A stretch of 64,000 nucleotides of DNA, from positions 321,333 to 385,332 of the forward strand of contig JBBHKE010003155.1 in the NCBI GenBank assembly GCA_037447655.1. The letters are read 5' to 3'. The DNA comes from Zygnema cylindricum. Taxonomy: Eukaryota > Streptophyta > Zygnematophyceae > Zygnematales > Zygnemataceae. Below the pieces are notes generated by a model. It was not told the origin of the DNA, did no database searches, and worked only from the letters and a program-made list of their open reading frames with translations. This document shows, piece by piece, positions 22,108 through 33,557 of this stretch; the first letter of the stretch is position 1, and each line of letters opens with the position of its first letter. A program made the translations under genes and the position numbers.

Positions 22108-23560
22108 ATTTCCCCCCCTCTTAGTCATCAAGACTAAGAAAATAAATATGTTACCCGCCCAATTCGTAGTTCCCGCAGAACTTAAGGGCCGAGGGTTGAG
22201 GAGGAGAGTCCTTAGAAGATGGAAGGAAGGACTCATGCAAACACTAGTCGCATTGATTGCAGACAAGTATATAGCCCGGCTAAGATGACAGGAGGCAAGC
22301 TGTTGAACACCAAATTGGGTCAGCCAAATAGGTAAGGTGGTAAGTCATCTCGTCTTCCAAACCCCGGAGGTGATAAGGAGCCACATTGATCTGATTTTCC
22401 TTGATTTTTTGACCATCTTTTTCTCTAGGGTCATAACTTCTTTATTTGAAACCTCTGCCACCTTTAAAATCACCCGCCCCGCTAAGATATCCATGGTGTA
22501 TTTCTGCTGTTTCATCCTGTACACCATATCCCCGAGAATAAATCGCCATTGCATAGGGACAAATTTTCCGCTCCGGCGTTGCGAATACCAGAGTTGATCT
22601 CGGTGTTGAGCTATTTGTAAGTTCCCTATGGCGAGAGCCATTTCACGGGGGAATACCTTCGCCTTGTCGGTGATCAATTTTCTTGACCGTACCCATGTTA
22701 TCCATTTCTGGAAGGACCACTGCTTGGGCTAAGGCTGTGCCTGGTAGGATGGGATGTCATCCCAACAAGATGAAGTAAGGACACTAGGTATGGAGGGAAG
22801 CTTGCCGACTAAATATATAACCCATGGCAATCCAAGGCACCCTTTTGTCCCACTCTCGTGAATCCTCTTCAAGAACATATTTCCAACCGCTTCATTGTCT
22901 GTACGCATTTTTCTACCAAACCATCAGCTTGCCGGTGGTCTCCGCTGGTCTGTCGGTGGTCGATAAAGCAAAATTCCAACAAATTGGAGAATTCCCTCGC
23001 GAATTCGGAGTCGTGGTCTGTCAGAACTTCGGTTAGTGCCCCAAATTGGAAAAGCACTCTTTGTAAGAATACGCCAAGAATTGCCTTTGACTCCTTCCGG
23101 GGTAGGACAACCAAATCTATCCATTTAGAAAAATGCTCTATCATCAACAATAAAAGCGGTTCCCCCGTTTGTTAGTGGGTACTGGACCTAACACATCCAA
23201 CGACCACCGATGAAACATTCCCCTGATTAGAAAGGAATGAAGTTGGGTACCTCTTTTCTTGTAGAAAGCTGCTTTCACTTGGTCACAAGAAGGACATGTC
23301 TACACAATCCGGCTGACTTGGGTCCGCAACCCGTGCCACCAGTACGATCCGGTGACCAAGGAGGTAGTCCCTTTCTACCCAAAATGGCCACATTGCTGGT
23401 GTAGGCACACAATAAGAGTTTCCCGATCTGTCGAGGGAGGAACAACTTTCCTCGTCTCGTCTACCCATTTTTGGATTAGGAGGCCCCTTTCCCACTCGTA
23501 CGCCGCCATTCGGGTCTGTACACGGGATAGTTGAGCTCTAGACAAATGGGGAAGAGGAGA
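22108..23560 (-). pseudogene. Integrase, gypsy element B
   Basis: Reading on the - strand, the zinc domain shows LHQQCGHFG and then CPSC (about 23400-23290). The core (23150-22869) shows IEHFSKWIDLV, the second Asp in TDHDSEF and the Glu in GLVEKCVQ. The C-terminal part (22677-22345) shows RDQLWYSQRRSGKF and GDMVYR, the usual end of gypsy integrase. The 3' untranslated part ends in a polypurine tract at 22123. Stops and frameshifts separate the pieces. The arrangement and wording match element C closely, so these are one family. Confidence 0.85.
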
Positions 23561-24019
23561 ACCTTGCTGGATGGACTCAAAGGAATTGGTGTCGTTCCTT
23601 ATATCGTTACGCCTGAACCGTATCAGTGTTTGCCCCTCCACATTTGCAGAGAAAGTTTCAAATTCCCCCCAGATTGTGGGAGCCAAATAAAAGGAGAAGA
23701 GGCCCGAATAAGTCCCAAACTGATTTCGTGGTCCTCGTTGTGACGGGCCCCTGTAGAATCTCGCGTGGAAGGTCACGATTTCTGCTAAGTCCGTCGCCGT
23801 TCCCATATATTTCTCCGAGCCGGTGAGTTATGCTAAAATTATATTCCTGCAATATTAAAACCTATCTAGCCAGCTTACCGGTGAGCTTATTCTTCTCCGT
23901 TATCCACTTGAGAGGCTGGTGATCGTAATCAAAGTGAAGTGAACACCGTACAGATATATGGTCGAAAATGTTAGATTGCCCAAATAGCTGCGAGTAACTC
24001 CCCGTGATAGCTGTTGTGA
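23561..24019 (-). pseudogene. RNase H C-terminal part, gypsy element B
   Basis: The - strand reading begins at the sequence gap with YHGELLAAIWAI (late RNase H). It continues to LQEYNFSITHRLGEIYGNGD and GLSRNRDL (23852 onward), the typical RNase H end, then a spacer to the integrase zinc domain (TRMAAYEWERGLL). The N-terminal part of RNase H is not here. The - strand piece at 33558-34520 ends just before the missing part. Confidence 0.8.
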
Positions 24020-24029
24020 NNNNNNNNNN
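24020..24029. other. Assembly gap (10 N)
   Basis: Ten undetermined bases interrupt the RNase H region of gypsy element B. A fixed run of 10 N usually marks a scaffold join of unknown size. Confidence 0.95.
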
Positions 24030-24211
24030 GCTCAACATGGGTGCAGATGTTGGCAGTGTAAAGTTTCAATGCTAAAACAAAAATCTGAATGCTTGTGAAG
24101 TTTGTCATAATGTCTCTTAGAAGCGATTTAGGTTTCAAGGTAAGGTTTAAAAGCCCATGTACCCGTGTGGCGGAATCAAATTCATAATGCGTTTGTTTAT
24201 TACTTCTTTGA

Positions 24212-25756
24212 GGGTATGTGCGCGGTGTGCTCGACCTGTTAAAAACGTGTTATCTCTCATGAACTACAAAAAGAGACGGGGGGTGAGCGTAATTTACTTT
24301 TTTTTTAACGTACCCAGAGTCTGGAGGTGAAAGTGAGTACCTAGGAAACCTAATTTCAAAAGGTGTGAGACAAAACCGATAGTGGGAGAGGGAGAGAGAG
24401 AGACAACGACGGGCTAAACTCTTCCAAAGGATCCATGAGTGAAAGTGGAGGTCTGAGACCCATGCAATTTTTTTTTCATTTAATGCGAGTGGGGGGCAGA
24501 GAAAAACATCAAGTACTCTCTATTGTGCAAAAATTGTCCAGCTCGTGTGGCGCGTGTATGGGAGTTTCTTCATTATTTGTTTGCGTAATACTTAAACTAA
24601 GGCGGTGTGCCCATGTACCCGAAAATTTGGAATGGAACTTTGGATTTAGCGAAGATTCTCTGTAATACTGTTTGAAGTGTTCGTAAGTCTAAAAACAAAA
24701 TCGTAACTTTGAAATGTGACGGTTGTAGACGTGGGTACAACTCGTGACAATTGACGATGACTACGAAACTTCCAAAAATCGATGGCATCTAAAAAACGGT
24801 TGTAGACGTCGAGTTATTGTAAATGTTAAAGGTTTTGTGTCATTGGGAATTTATGTTTCCTTGTGATCTCATCAGGAAGATAGCTTTCAGCCATGTCTTC
24901 CCGATTTTTTTTTTTTTTATCTTTCATCTCTTTATATGCCAACGAACTACGACCAAAGGTACTAAAAATAAAAAAAAACTCTTTCATTTCATACCATTAT
25001 TATTGTATTTCATTTAGAGAAGAGGGAGAGAGAAGATGTAGAGTGAGGAAGAGGTGGAGTACACTTTTTCAAAGGACCAATGAATGAAGGTGGAGGTTCA
25101 AAACCCTTGCAAATTTATTTATGTACACGCCTTTCATTTTTTTAAAAACATTCGTGTGACGAGCACGTAAAAATATCATGCACTCTCCCTCGTGCAAAAA
25201 TAATCGAAAATGTGTGACGCGTGCGATAACGTTTTCCTATTTGTCCATCAATTATTACTTTAAATAAAATCACCACGCGAGTCGATTTTAGTAGAAGTTT
25301 GAAGATGAGTTGGATTGACGCGAAAGTGGGTCAAAAAGATAACAACGCCAAATTAGATTACATTCAAAGTTTCAGGATGACGCAAAATGTACTTTGGTTC
25401 TCAACACGTTTTTTGTACGGCGTAAGATTTTCCGTTGCTGGTCCCATTTTGTTGGAAAACGACATAATAAAACCCATATTTTAACACATGGGCACACCAC
25501 CTAAAATCACCTCACGAGGTGAAGTTTGATAATGTTTTTTTATGAGCTAGATTCACGTGCTTGTGGGTAAAAAATTGGAAATGTCAAAAATGAGTACATA
25601 AGATGACAAACATGAAGTATTTTTAATGTATCAAGATGATGATCACTGTATCGTGGCATAAATTTTTCGAACGGTAGAATCTTTTCTTGCTTAGGAATGA
25701 ACTTTGTAAGAAAACGATATAAAAAACCTAGTACATTAGTACATGGGCACATACCC
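24212..25756. mobile_element. Possible outer PIF/Harbinger-like element (1,545 bp)
   Basis: The left end reads GGGTATGTGCGCGG, and the right end reads ...CCATGTAC...-type complement gggcacataccc, giving about 10 matching terminal bases. The flanks are tga and taa, an imperfect 3-bp duplication. It encloses the better-defined element at 24601-25501, whose right arm it also resembles further inward. No transposase ORF is seen. Confidence 0.35.
24598..25504. mobile_element. PIF/Harbinger (Tourist)-like MITE (901 bp)
   Basis: The element is 24601-25501. Its inverted ends are GGCGGTGTGCCCATGT on the left and, as complement, GGTGGTGTGCCCATGT on the right (one mismatch in 16). It is flanked on both sides by TAA (24598-24600 and 25502-25504), the 3-bp TWA duplication typical of PIF/Harbinger. 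It contains no transposase. Confidence 0.6.
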
Positions 25757-27255
25757 TAAGTGTGCTGGTGTCAAGGAGACAAAACCACGTGTGCACGTCG
25801 AGCATCTTGAAATCACACGTATGCAAGATTTGGAGGAACGATTTTACACGTGTACGACGGTGTGAATGGTGTTGAATTTGGAAATCTTTACTCAGTAGAT
25901 ATAGTTGTGAGGAGGAATTAAGAACTTAGAATATTTTGGGAAATGAAAACCTGTAATACTTACCTCAAATACTGTTACAGTAATAAAAGATTAAGAGAGT
26001 GTACTGTACGACCAACAGGACACGCGTCGGCTGGAAAAGGGTGTTGCAGATTTTACGGAGTAGCACCGATTACCAGTTACACATTTCGGGAGAATAACGA
26101 GCGGATTGACGAAATCGGACGAACGGAACACAAACCGCATATCTGGGAAATATGGTACGGTCAGCCAAGAAGGGCCGTTGATTGACATCGAATTAACGGA
26201 CGCGATTTAGAAGGGACCACAAATGACGAGCAGACTTCGACGGTATCAAGTGCTTCGTACTACACGACAACAGTCAGTCGGATGCTATGGACCACTGCTG
26301 ACTAAGCGCCTAGAACATTTAGTGTACGGTCTTCTATTTGTAAATATCTAGAAACAAGGATTTGTAGTTTAGCTAATTTAAAATAGTGTCGCACTATTCG
26401 GATTTAGAGAAATGGCAAAATTAGGTTTTGGAAGTACTCTAGGAATAGTAAGTACAGTTTTAGTACGAATAGTCATAGGAGGAGAATCCAACTTTATTAG
26501 ATAGAGAATGTCCTTGAGAAAATTGTAATTCCTACTTCTAGAATTCCATTAAAAGCTGTTTAAACCTGCTTGTTTTATTGTCTACATCTATTTCTACTCC
26601 CAACTCTAAACCCTTGTGAGCCACATAAACGACACTTCTTCCTACTGTATATTTTAGGTTTATCTACCCTATCCCTCGGCCAAGGGCTAGGGTGAGCGCC
26701 TAAAACCAATATCCCCCAAATCGTCTTCCCTCCCACCCTTTGTTCCTCCCTCTCTCCATCTGCAGTATTCTCTATCTATCGTCGGTCCTACCTTCATCAC
26801 TTTTTCCTCTTTAGACCTCCCTCCCCCAATATTTCCTTGCCTACCACCATTATACCTCTTTTTCTTTCCCGTCATATTCTCTCCCTCTCCCTCTCTCGTC
26901 TATTTCTATAAAAAAATTGAAGCAACACTTTTTAAAAACCAAATAACAACGTAATATATTTATAAGCAACAATCACTTCTTCACCATTTCATTTATTATG
27001 TGCTTTCTTTATAGTAAGCAATCTCATTATTTTCAAAGTGTGACATTCAAGATTGGTATCGAATAAGAAAGAAAAAAATGATTTGCCAAAAAAAAATCAG
27101 TCTTCCACATTAGGTTTTCTCTATAAAAACCAGGGTCGTGGTTTTACTTTTCTATGAATACTTTTTAGGTTTGCGGTTTAGGGCTTTCTGAATCTTACGA
27201 TTTTAGAGGAAGTCGGGGTTTTATGATTTTAGAATTTGGTTTTTTCGTTTTTAAA
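25757..27255. other. Unassigned DNA
   Basis: No recognised coding sequence. An 80-codon ORF at 25943-26185 has no family signature. At 26720-26900 there is a pyrimidine-rich tract on the + strand. A TATA-like ctataaaaa at about 27120 has no gene attached. Confidence 0.4.
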
Positions 27256-27321
27256 TTAAGTTAAAATTTTGCAGAGAAAATTGTGGACTTAAACTGAAAG
27301 TTGACTAAGAATTGAGGTGAG
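27256..27321 (+). mobile_element. 3' end of a further copia copy, upstream of the 5' LTR
   Basis: This stretch (ttttgcagagaaaattgtgg...) duplicates the end of the copia 1 pol gene and its polypurine tract at 32594-32658, the sequence that belongs just before a 3' LTR. Its presence to the left of the 5' LTR shows that the LTR at 27322 also served as the 3' LTR of another, now truncated, copy. Confidence 0.8.
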
Positions 27322-28248
27322 TGTTGAAAATAATTATTTAATATTCAATTCTTAATTTAAATTTATAGTAAAGAGAGGGAGAAAGTCACCATAGATGCCG
27401 CCATTGTCAAAAAAAAACAGGCAGACAAGCAGGCAATAAGACAGATTGATAGATTACCAAAATGTTGCCTTTAGCAAGATTTGAACCTGGGTCTACGGAG
27501 TACTATGTAGACATATGCCTTAACCACTTGGGCGTTAACAAAACGATACACGTATATGGTTTGGTAATTAATTAAAGTTATATGGAAACGTCACTTTGAC
27601 TTAAACAGACCAAAATTGACGAAACGGAATATATAGTCAAACAGCGCTCGCGGACACGAATCTAATCGTGTAAAATATATGATCAAACGGCCTTCGTCGC
27701 CCCCGCCAAACCCGAATGAATCTTCGGCGGCTTCTAGACAGCGCGACGCACTTTACCACTTGGTGACACATCATTGGATGCTGGGAAAGATTGGAGGAGA
27801 AGCGATGGCTCCCAAGTTGACAAGTGTAAACCAGAAGGCCATGTTGTACAATGTCCGTATAAAAAGTATAATAGGCCACTAAACCTTCTTGTACTATACA
27901 CTCTTTTGATTGGCCTAGGGTAGAGTTATAGGTAGTTATGAGTAGGAGTTAAGGGACTTAGCGTATTTGAGGCTCCTCTCTCCAAGTGACCTTTTGTATT
28001 TATAAGCCATCTTTTGCCAGCCATAACTTACTGCTCAGGGGAGAAAATTCAGTGATTCTTTTTGCGTTTGACTCAAAGGAGTATTGTCCTCACAAAGGTT
28101 ATGGTGGTTAGAATCTTTGTGTGCTTGGGCGGCATTTATTAAGTGAGAAAGAGAAAGGGGCAAATAATATCCTAGAGGCTTTACATATGCTGTTAATTTT
28201 GTGGGTTAAATGCTAATTTTGTGGGTTAAAGGAGACCACAAAATTTCA
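27322..28248 (+). mobile_element. Copia element 1, 5' LTR (927 bp)
   Basis: It starts TGTTGAAAA and ends AAATTTCA, following the TG...CA rule, and aligns throughout with the 3' LTR at 32659-33557. A near-repeat gctaattttgtgggttaa is duplicated near its end. Many differences separate the two LTRs, so the insertion is old. Confidence 0.85.
27477..27533 (-). promoter_or_regulatory. tRNA-like antisense segment in copia 1 5' LTR
   Basis: On the - strand an A-box-like gcccaagtggttaaggc (27533-27517) is followed by a B-box-like ggttcaaatct (27487-27477), a tRNA-like order and distance. Acceptor-stem pairing is lacking, so it is a derived or SINE-like remnant and not a tRNA gene. Confidence 0.45.
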
Positions 28249-28260
28249 GGTTATGGGCCC
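28249..28260 (+). promoter_or_regulatory. Primer binding site, half-tRNA initiator Met type
   Basis: The sequence ggttatgggccc follows the 5' LTR directly. It is complementary to the anticodon arm of initiator tRNA-Met (gggcccataacc), the half-tRNA primer known for Drosophila copia and yeast Ty5. The likely gag ATG (28253) lies within it. Confidence 0.75.
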
Positions 28261-29230
28261 ACCCTCAAGGGTACCCATATTTAATGGATCTGAATTTCTT
28301 TATTGGGAAATTATGATGGAGGGAGAACTTTTTGGGAAACACCTATGGGGCATAGTGTCCGGGCATACTTGATGTCCACCTCAACCTGGGTTTGGAGGAA
28401 CACCTTTTTCCGGCGTCTCCACCACCACAACCACCATCACGAACAATGATAAAGAAGGAGAGGAGATAATCATGGAAGGAAAAAAGGGAGGAGTTGCTTC
28501 TCAAGGGACTCCATTATCAAGGACGATATCGGCAGCAACACCACCAGCAATGGTGACAATGAGTCAGACCGAACAGTCAGAATATGAAAATTGGAACTTT
28601 ATGGACAAGGTGGCTAAGCTACTAATTCTCAAAATTCTAGTGAAGGGTATTGCCATTCCTCTTATGCATGTTAGATCTTCCTCTCAGATTTGGGTATCTC
28701 TTGTAAACAAATATAAAAATGGGTCATTGCAAAAGCAACAACTGGCGGAAAATAAGATTTCAGCTTATACTTACAAAGGAGGAAGTATGAATGATTATTG
28801 CAATGATTTAGGAGCATTATTTGGAGAACTAGAGAGTGCAAGTAACACATGGTCTGAGAGACAAAGAGTTAATACACTGATAATGAAACTACCAAAAGAT
28901 TATGAGAATATCATTAATCAGTTGCAGGATCTAGGTGATAGCAATTGGAATTGGTATGATACAATGGGGATGATTTTAGTGAAAGAGAGTACCAAAGAAC
29001 TTAGGAGAGGAAATCCAAGTGTTGAAGCATTGGCTGCACGATCTGATTGGCGTAAGCGTGATGAGGAAAAGGGAAAGGATCCTTATTGAAACTTTGGAGG
29101 AAGAGGACAAGAAGGTGGCAGATTTGTCGACAGGGAAGAGGAGCTCCTCGAGGTGGACTATATCACTTCTGCAAGAAACCGGGACATTATATGGCAGAGT
29201 GTGTTAAGCTTGGAGATCTCCGACTGAAAG
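28253..29230 (+). pseudogene. gag: Gag, copia element 1
   Basis: The start ATG at 28253 gives GPPSRVPIFNGSEFLYW, the usual opening of copia gag, with a stop about 38 codons later. The main preserved ORF is 28472-29089, including QIWVSLVNKYKNGS and MNDYCNDLGALFGEL (the retrotran_gag/UBN2 type helices). A zinc knuckle lies in a shifted frame near 29165 as FCKKPGHYMAEC, with its first cysteine changed to tyrosine. Gag builds the particle and binds RNA. Confidence 0.8.
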
Positions 29231-32200
29231 ATGAACAAGGTTCCTCAAGAGATGGAGGAAAGAAAAAAAGTTTTTCTAACTCTAGTTCATGAAGAGGGAC
29301 AAGATGAAGTAACGAAAGTGGAAGAGGAGCTCGAGAAGCTTCTTCTTAAACCAATAACCACTGAGAAGCATGCAGAAATTCTTCGGAGACAAAAGAGTGA
29401 TTTCGAAGGAAAGAGGTATCCACTTGAGGATGGGTGGATGATAGACTCAAGGGTCTTGATACATATGTCCTAAGAAAAGAGGTGAATTACTGCATTATGA
29501 AAGATTCCAACAGTTGAGATAGAGTATCGAGATGGTAGAGTAGAAACCACAAGTCTTGTTGGATCGGTTGATTTAAAAGTTCTAGTTGATGGAAAGGCTT
29601 CAATTGTAACACTCTTAGATGATCTTTACATTCCACAACTTAGCAAGAATCTAGTCTCTACAGCTGTTCTAGATGAATCGAAACAAGAACCAAGAAAGGA
29701 ATCTTTACAGCTAGCTTTGATAATTAGGTTTATTTCATAGCTGAAAAGGGTAGGCAAAGAATGTTCCGAATTGTACTTTGCAATGAAAAGGGTGTTCTCT
29801 ACTCATGTGGAAGTGATATGATGCTTTGGCAAAAGAGGTTAGGGCATGTGAATCTAGACAGATTAAAGAAAATGAAGAAAAAATGAATAGTGGATGGGAT
29901 TGAGTTTAGAGATGATGAGACCTCAGATGATTCTAGTGGATGTGCCCAAGGGAAGATTCATAGACTCCCATTTCCAAAGGCATCTATATTTAGAAGAGAA
30001 AAAATATTAGATCTAGTTCACACTGATGTTTGGGGACCAGCCAGGTATGCTTCACATGGGGGGAAGAGATGGATGCTAACCATTACATATGATTGGTCTA
30101 GATACACTAAGTTATATTTTCTTAGACATAAGTCAGAGGTACTAAGATGTTTCAAAGTATACAAAGTATGGAGTGAAAAATTACATGAAACCTCAATAAA
30201 AGAGATATGAAGTGATAATGGGAAAGAATACACCTCAAAAGAAGTTGAAAAATATTTTAATAAAGAAGGAGTCCATCATGAGAAAACTATTCGTTATAAT
30301 CCGGAATAAAATGGAGTAGCAAAAAGAGTGAATAGATCTTTAGGAGACATGTCCTGAAGTATGCTAACTGATAAAAGAATAGGATTATTGTTTTGGGCTG
30401 AGTCTATGAACTATGCTAACTTCATCAAAAATAGAGTGCCAACTTCGGCAAATAAAGAGGAAACTCCGTATGAAAGGTGGACGGGAAGAAAACCAGATTT
30501 GTCTAGTTTGAGAGTGTTGAGAAGTCAAGTCTATAGTTTGGATTCTGATAAGACTAAATGGAAGTTAGAGGGAAGAGGGAAACCGGGATATCTTGTAGGA
30601 TATGATGAGAGCACAAAAGGATATCGAGTATATGACTTGAAAAAGTGAGATATCATTTTGATAAAAGACATCGTTGTAATGAATGAAGTAAAGTTTATTG
30701 ATCCATTCAAAAATATCAAAGAAGTAAAAATCAGATTTGAACCGGGTCAGTTTTTTGACTTCGACTTTGGAAATGAAAAAAAGGAAGACGAGGAGAAGGA
30801 ACAATTTGCACATATACCAAAAGAGAAGGACGAAAAGACAATATCCAAAGAAACGCCACAATGCGAAGTGGAAACCGACGAGGAACTTGATCAACTACTG
30901 GAATTGGAAGATAGGGGAGTTGAAAATCTTCCTAAACGAAATCCGAGGATGCCTTCTATACTTGCGTCAGATTTTAAAGGAGGGAGAAGAAGTAGTAAAC
31001 GGCTTCAAGAAAGACAAGTAAATAACCAACTTACAAAGATGTCTCACCTAGATGAACCTAAGACATACTTAGAGGCCATAAATACCCCAGAGAGCAACCG
31101 GTGGATCACTGCAATTAATGAAGAAATGGCTTCCATCATGGAAGCCAATACATGGGAGTTAGTAGACTGTCAACTTGATCAAAAACCGATAGGATGTAAG
31201 TGGGTTTTTAAGCTTAAACTAAACCCAGATAACTCTTTTGAAAGATATAAAGCTAGGTTGGTTGCTAAAGGTTATACTGAGAAAGAAGGAATAGACTATG
31301 AAGAAACCTTTGCACCGGTAGTCAGATTTCCTTCTGTCAGAAACTTTTTAAGTATACTTGCAGTAGAGGATATGGAAATACATAAGATGGATATTAAAAC
31401 CGCCTTCTTACACGGAGAGTTAGAAGAAGAAATCTACATGAGGCAACCCGAGGATTTGTGGAAAGTTGAGAAGAAAGCTAGGTGTGCAAACTGGTGAAAT
31501 CACTTTATGGCGTTAAGGAAGCCCCGCGGCAGTGAAACATAAAATTAGATGAATTTTTGATATGTTTGGGATACATTAGAATAAGTTCAGATCAATCTAT
31601 ATATATATATATATTTGAGGATGAAAATGGAGTGATATTTATTGCTATTCATGTTGATGATTTGTTATTATTAAGCAAGTCTATAGATATGATTAACAAA
31701 CTCAAACATGTTATGAGAAGTCGGTTGCACATGAAAGATCTCGGCGAAGCAAAATATATTTTGGAGATTCAAATGGAGAGAGATAGAGGGAATAAAGTTA
31801 TAAGACTCACTCACAAACAAGCTATCAGTAATATGCTAGGAAATTTTCAGGTGGAGAAAGCAAATGGGTGTACCACTCCCATGGATCTAAAGAAAGTATC
31901 GGAGGGGAGTGAACAAGGAGGGATATTGATTTTGAATGATGAGATGGATGAGGAAGAAAAGAGGTTTATGGAAGGAATTCCTTATCGGAAAATCGTTGGC
32001 AGTTTAATTTACTTTACTATTTTTACTCGTCCGGACAAAGTTGCAATTGTAGGTGTTCTCAATAAAAGTCTAAATGAACCCAGGAAAAGAGACTGGGAAG
32101 CACCCAAAAGAGTGATGAGATATTTGGCGAGAACAAGGGAATTATGGTTGCATTTTCGAGGGGAGCACACTGACATCACCACTTGGAGTGATGCCAATTT

Positions 32201-32635
32201 TTGGGATGTGCCTTTGAGACAATGTACAACTGGATATGTGTTGCAAATTGGATCTGGTGCATGCTGTTTGAGTAGCAAACAGCAGAAAGTGGTTCCTCAA
32301 TCCACTATGGAGGCTGAGAACATGGCTTCGTGTGCTGCCACTAAAGAATTAATGTGGGGAAAATCTCTACTCGAAGAACGTGGGTTCATGAAATCTGGGA
32401 CTCAGAATGTCTTTTGTGATAATCAAGCTGCTATTTCAATTGCAGCTAATCCAAAACCCCATTTCAAAGCTAAACATATTGATATAAGACTAAGCTTTGT
32501 CAAAGAGAAGGTTGAGATTAAAATAATTAAATTGGTTCATAATAGTGATAAAGAGATGATTGCAAACATGATGACAAAACCGGTGTCTTCTCCTAAGTTA
32601 AATTTTGCAGAGAAAATTGTGGACTTAAATTAAAA
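29231..32635 (+). pseudogene. pol: Pol (protease, integrase, RT, RNase H), copia element 1
   Basis: Domain order protease-integrase-RT-RNase H identifies Ty1/copia. The protease site reads WMIDSRVLIHMS, where DSG would be expected, so it is inactive. Integrase (29890-30640) keeps HTDVWGPARYA, but a stop precedes the SDNGKEY Asp. RT is split: 31080-31495 holds PIGCKWVFKLKL and MDIKTAFLHGEL, and 31557-32633 holds IHVDDLLLLS, where the usual Tyr of YVDD is His. RNase H follows (TMEAENMASC, CDNQAAISIA) and ends in NFAEKIVDLN. At least six stops or frameshifts are present. Confidence 0.9.
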
Positions 32636-32658
32636 GTTGACTAAGAATTCAGAGGAGC

Positions 32659-33557
32659 GTTGAAAAAAAATAATTAATAATCAATTTTTAATTTAGACTC
32701 TATAGTAAAGAGAGGGAGAGAGTCACCGTAGGTGCCGCCATAGTCAGAAAGAAACACGGACAGGCAATCAGACAGATTGATAGATTACCAAAATGCTGCC
32801 TTTAGCAGGATTTGAACCTGGGTCTACAGTACTATGTAGACGTACGCCTTATCCACTTGGGCGTTAACAAAACGATACACGTATATGGTTCGGTAATTAA
32901 CTAAAGTGTTATAGAAACGTCACTATGACTTAAACAGACCAAAATTGACAAAACGGCATCTATAGTCAAACGCCGCTTGCAGACGCGAATCTAACCGTGT
33001 AAAATATATGATCGGACGGCCTTCGTCGCCCCCGCCAAACCCGAATGAATCTTCGGTGGCTTCCGGACAGCGTGGCGCGCTTTGCCACGTGGCGAAACAT
33101 CATTGAACGCCGGGAAAGATGGGAGGAGGAACGATGGCTCCCAAGTTGACAAGTGTCAACCAGAAGGCCATGTTGTACAATGGCCATACAAGAAGTACAA
33201 TCGGCCACTCTACCTTCTTGTACTATACACTTTTTTGATAGGCCTAGGGTAGAATAGTAGGTAGTTATGAGTAGGAGTTAAGGGACTTAGCGTATTTGAG
33301 GCGCCTCTCTCGAGGTGACCTTTTGTATTTATATGCCATCGTTGGCCTGCCATAAGTTACTGCTCAAGGGAGCAAATTCATTGATTCTTTTTGCGTTTGA
33401 CTCCGGGGAGTCTTGTCCTCACAAGGGTGAGGGTGGTCAGAATATTTGTGTGCATGGGCGGCACTTATTAAGTGAGAAAGTGAAACGGGCAAATATTAGC
33501 CTTGAGGCTTTACAAAGGCTGCTAATTTTGTGGGTTAATAAAGACCACAGAATTTGA
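32659..33557 (+). mobile_element. Copia element 1, 3' LTR (899 bp)
   Basis: It aligns with 27322-28248. The terminal TG is mutated to CG, and the end CA to GA. A purine tract (32651-32657) precedes it. At 33558 gypsy element B sequence resumes in the middle of its RNase H region. Confidence 0.85.
32808..32863 (-). promoter_or_regulatory. tRNA-like antisense segment in copia 1 3' LTR
   Basis: On the - strand gcccaagtggataaggc (32863-32847) resembles a Pol III A box, and ggttcaaatcc (32818-32808) is one base away from the consensus B box GGTTCGAATCC. The middle folds as gtctac...gtagac. This is the best-preserved of the four copies. Confidence 0.5.

Noticed and set aside
32808-32863. A functional tRNA gene
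   Set aside because: A/B-box-like parts are present, but acceptor stem pairing and a clear anticodon arm are missing.
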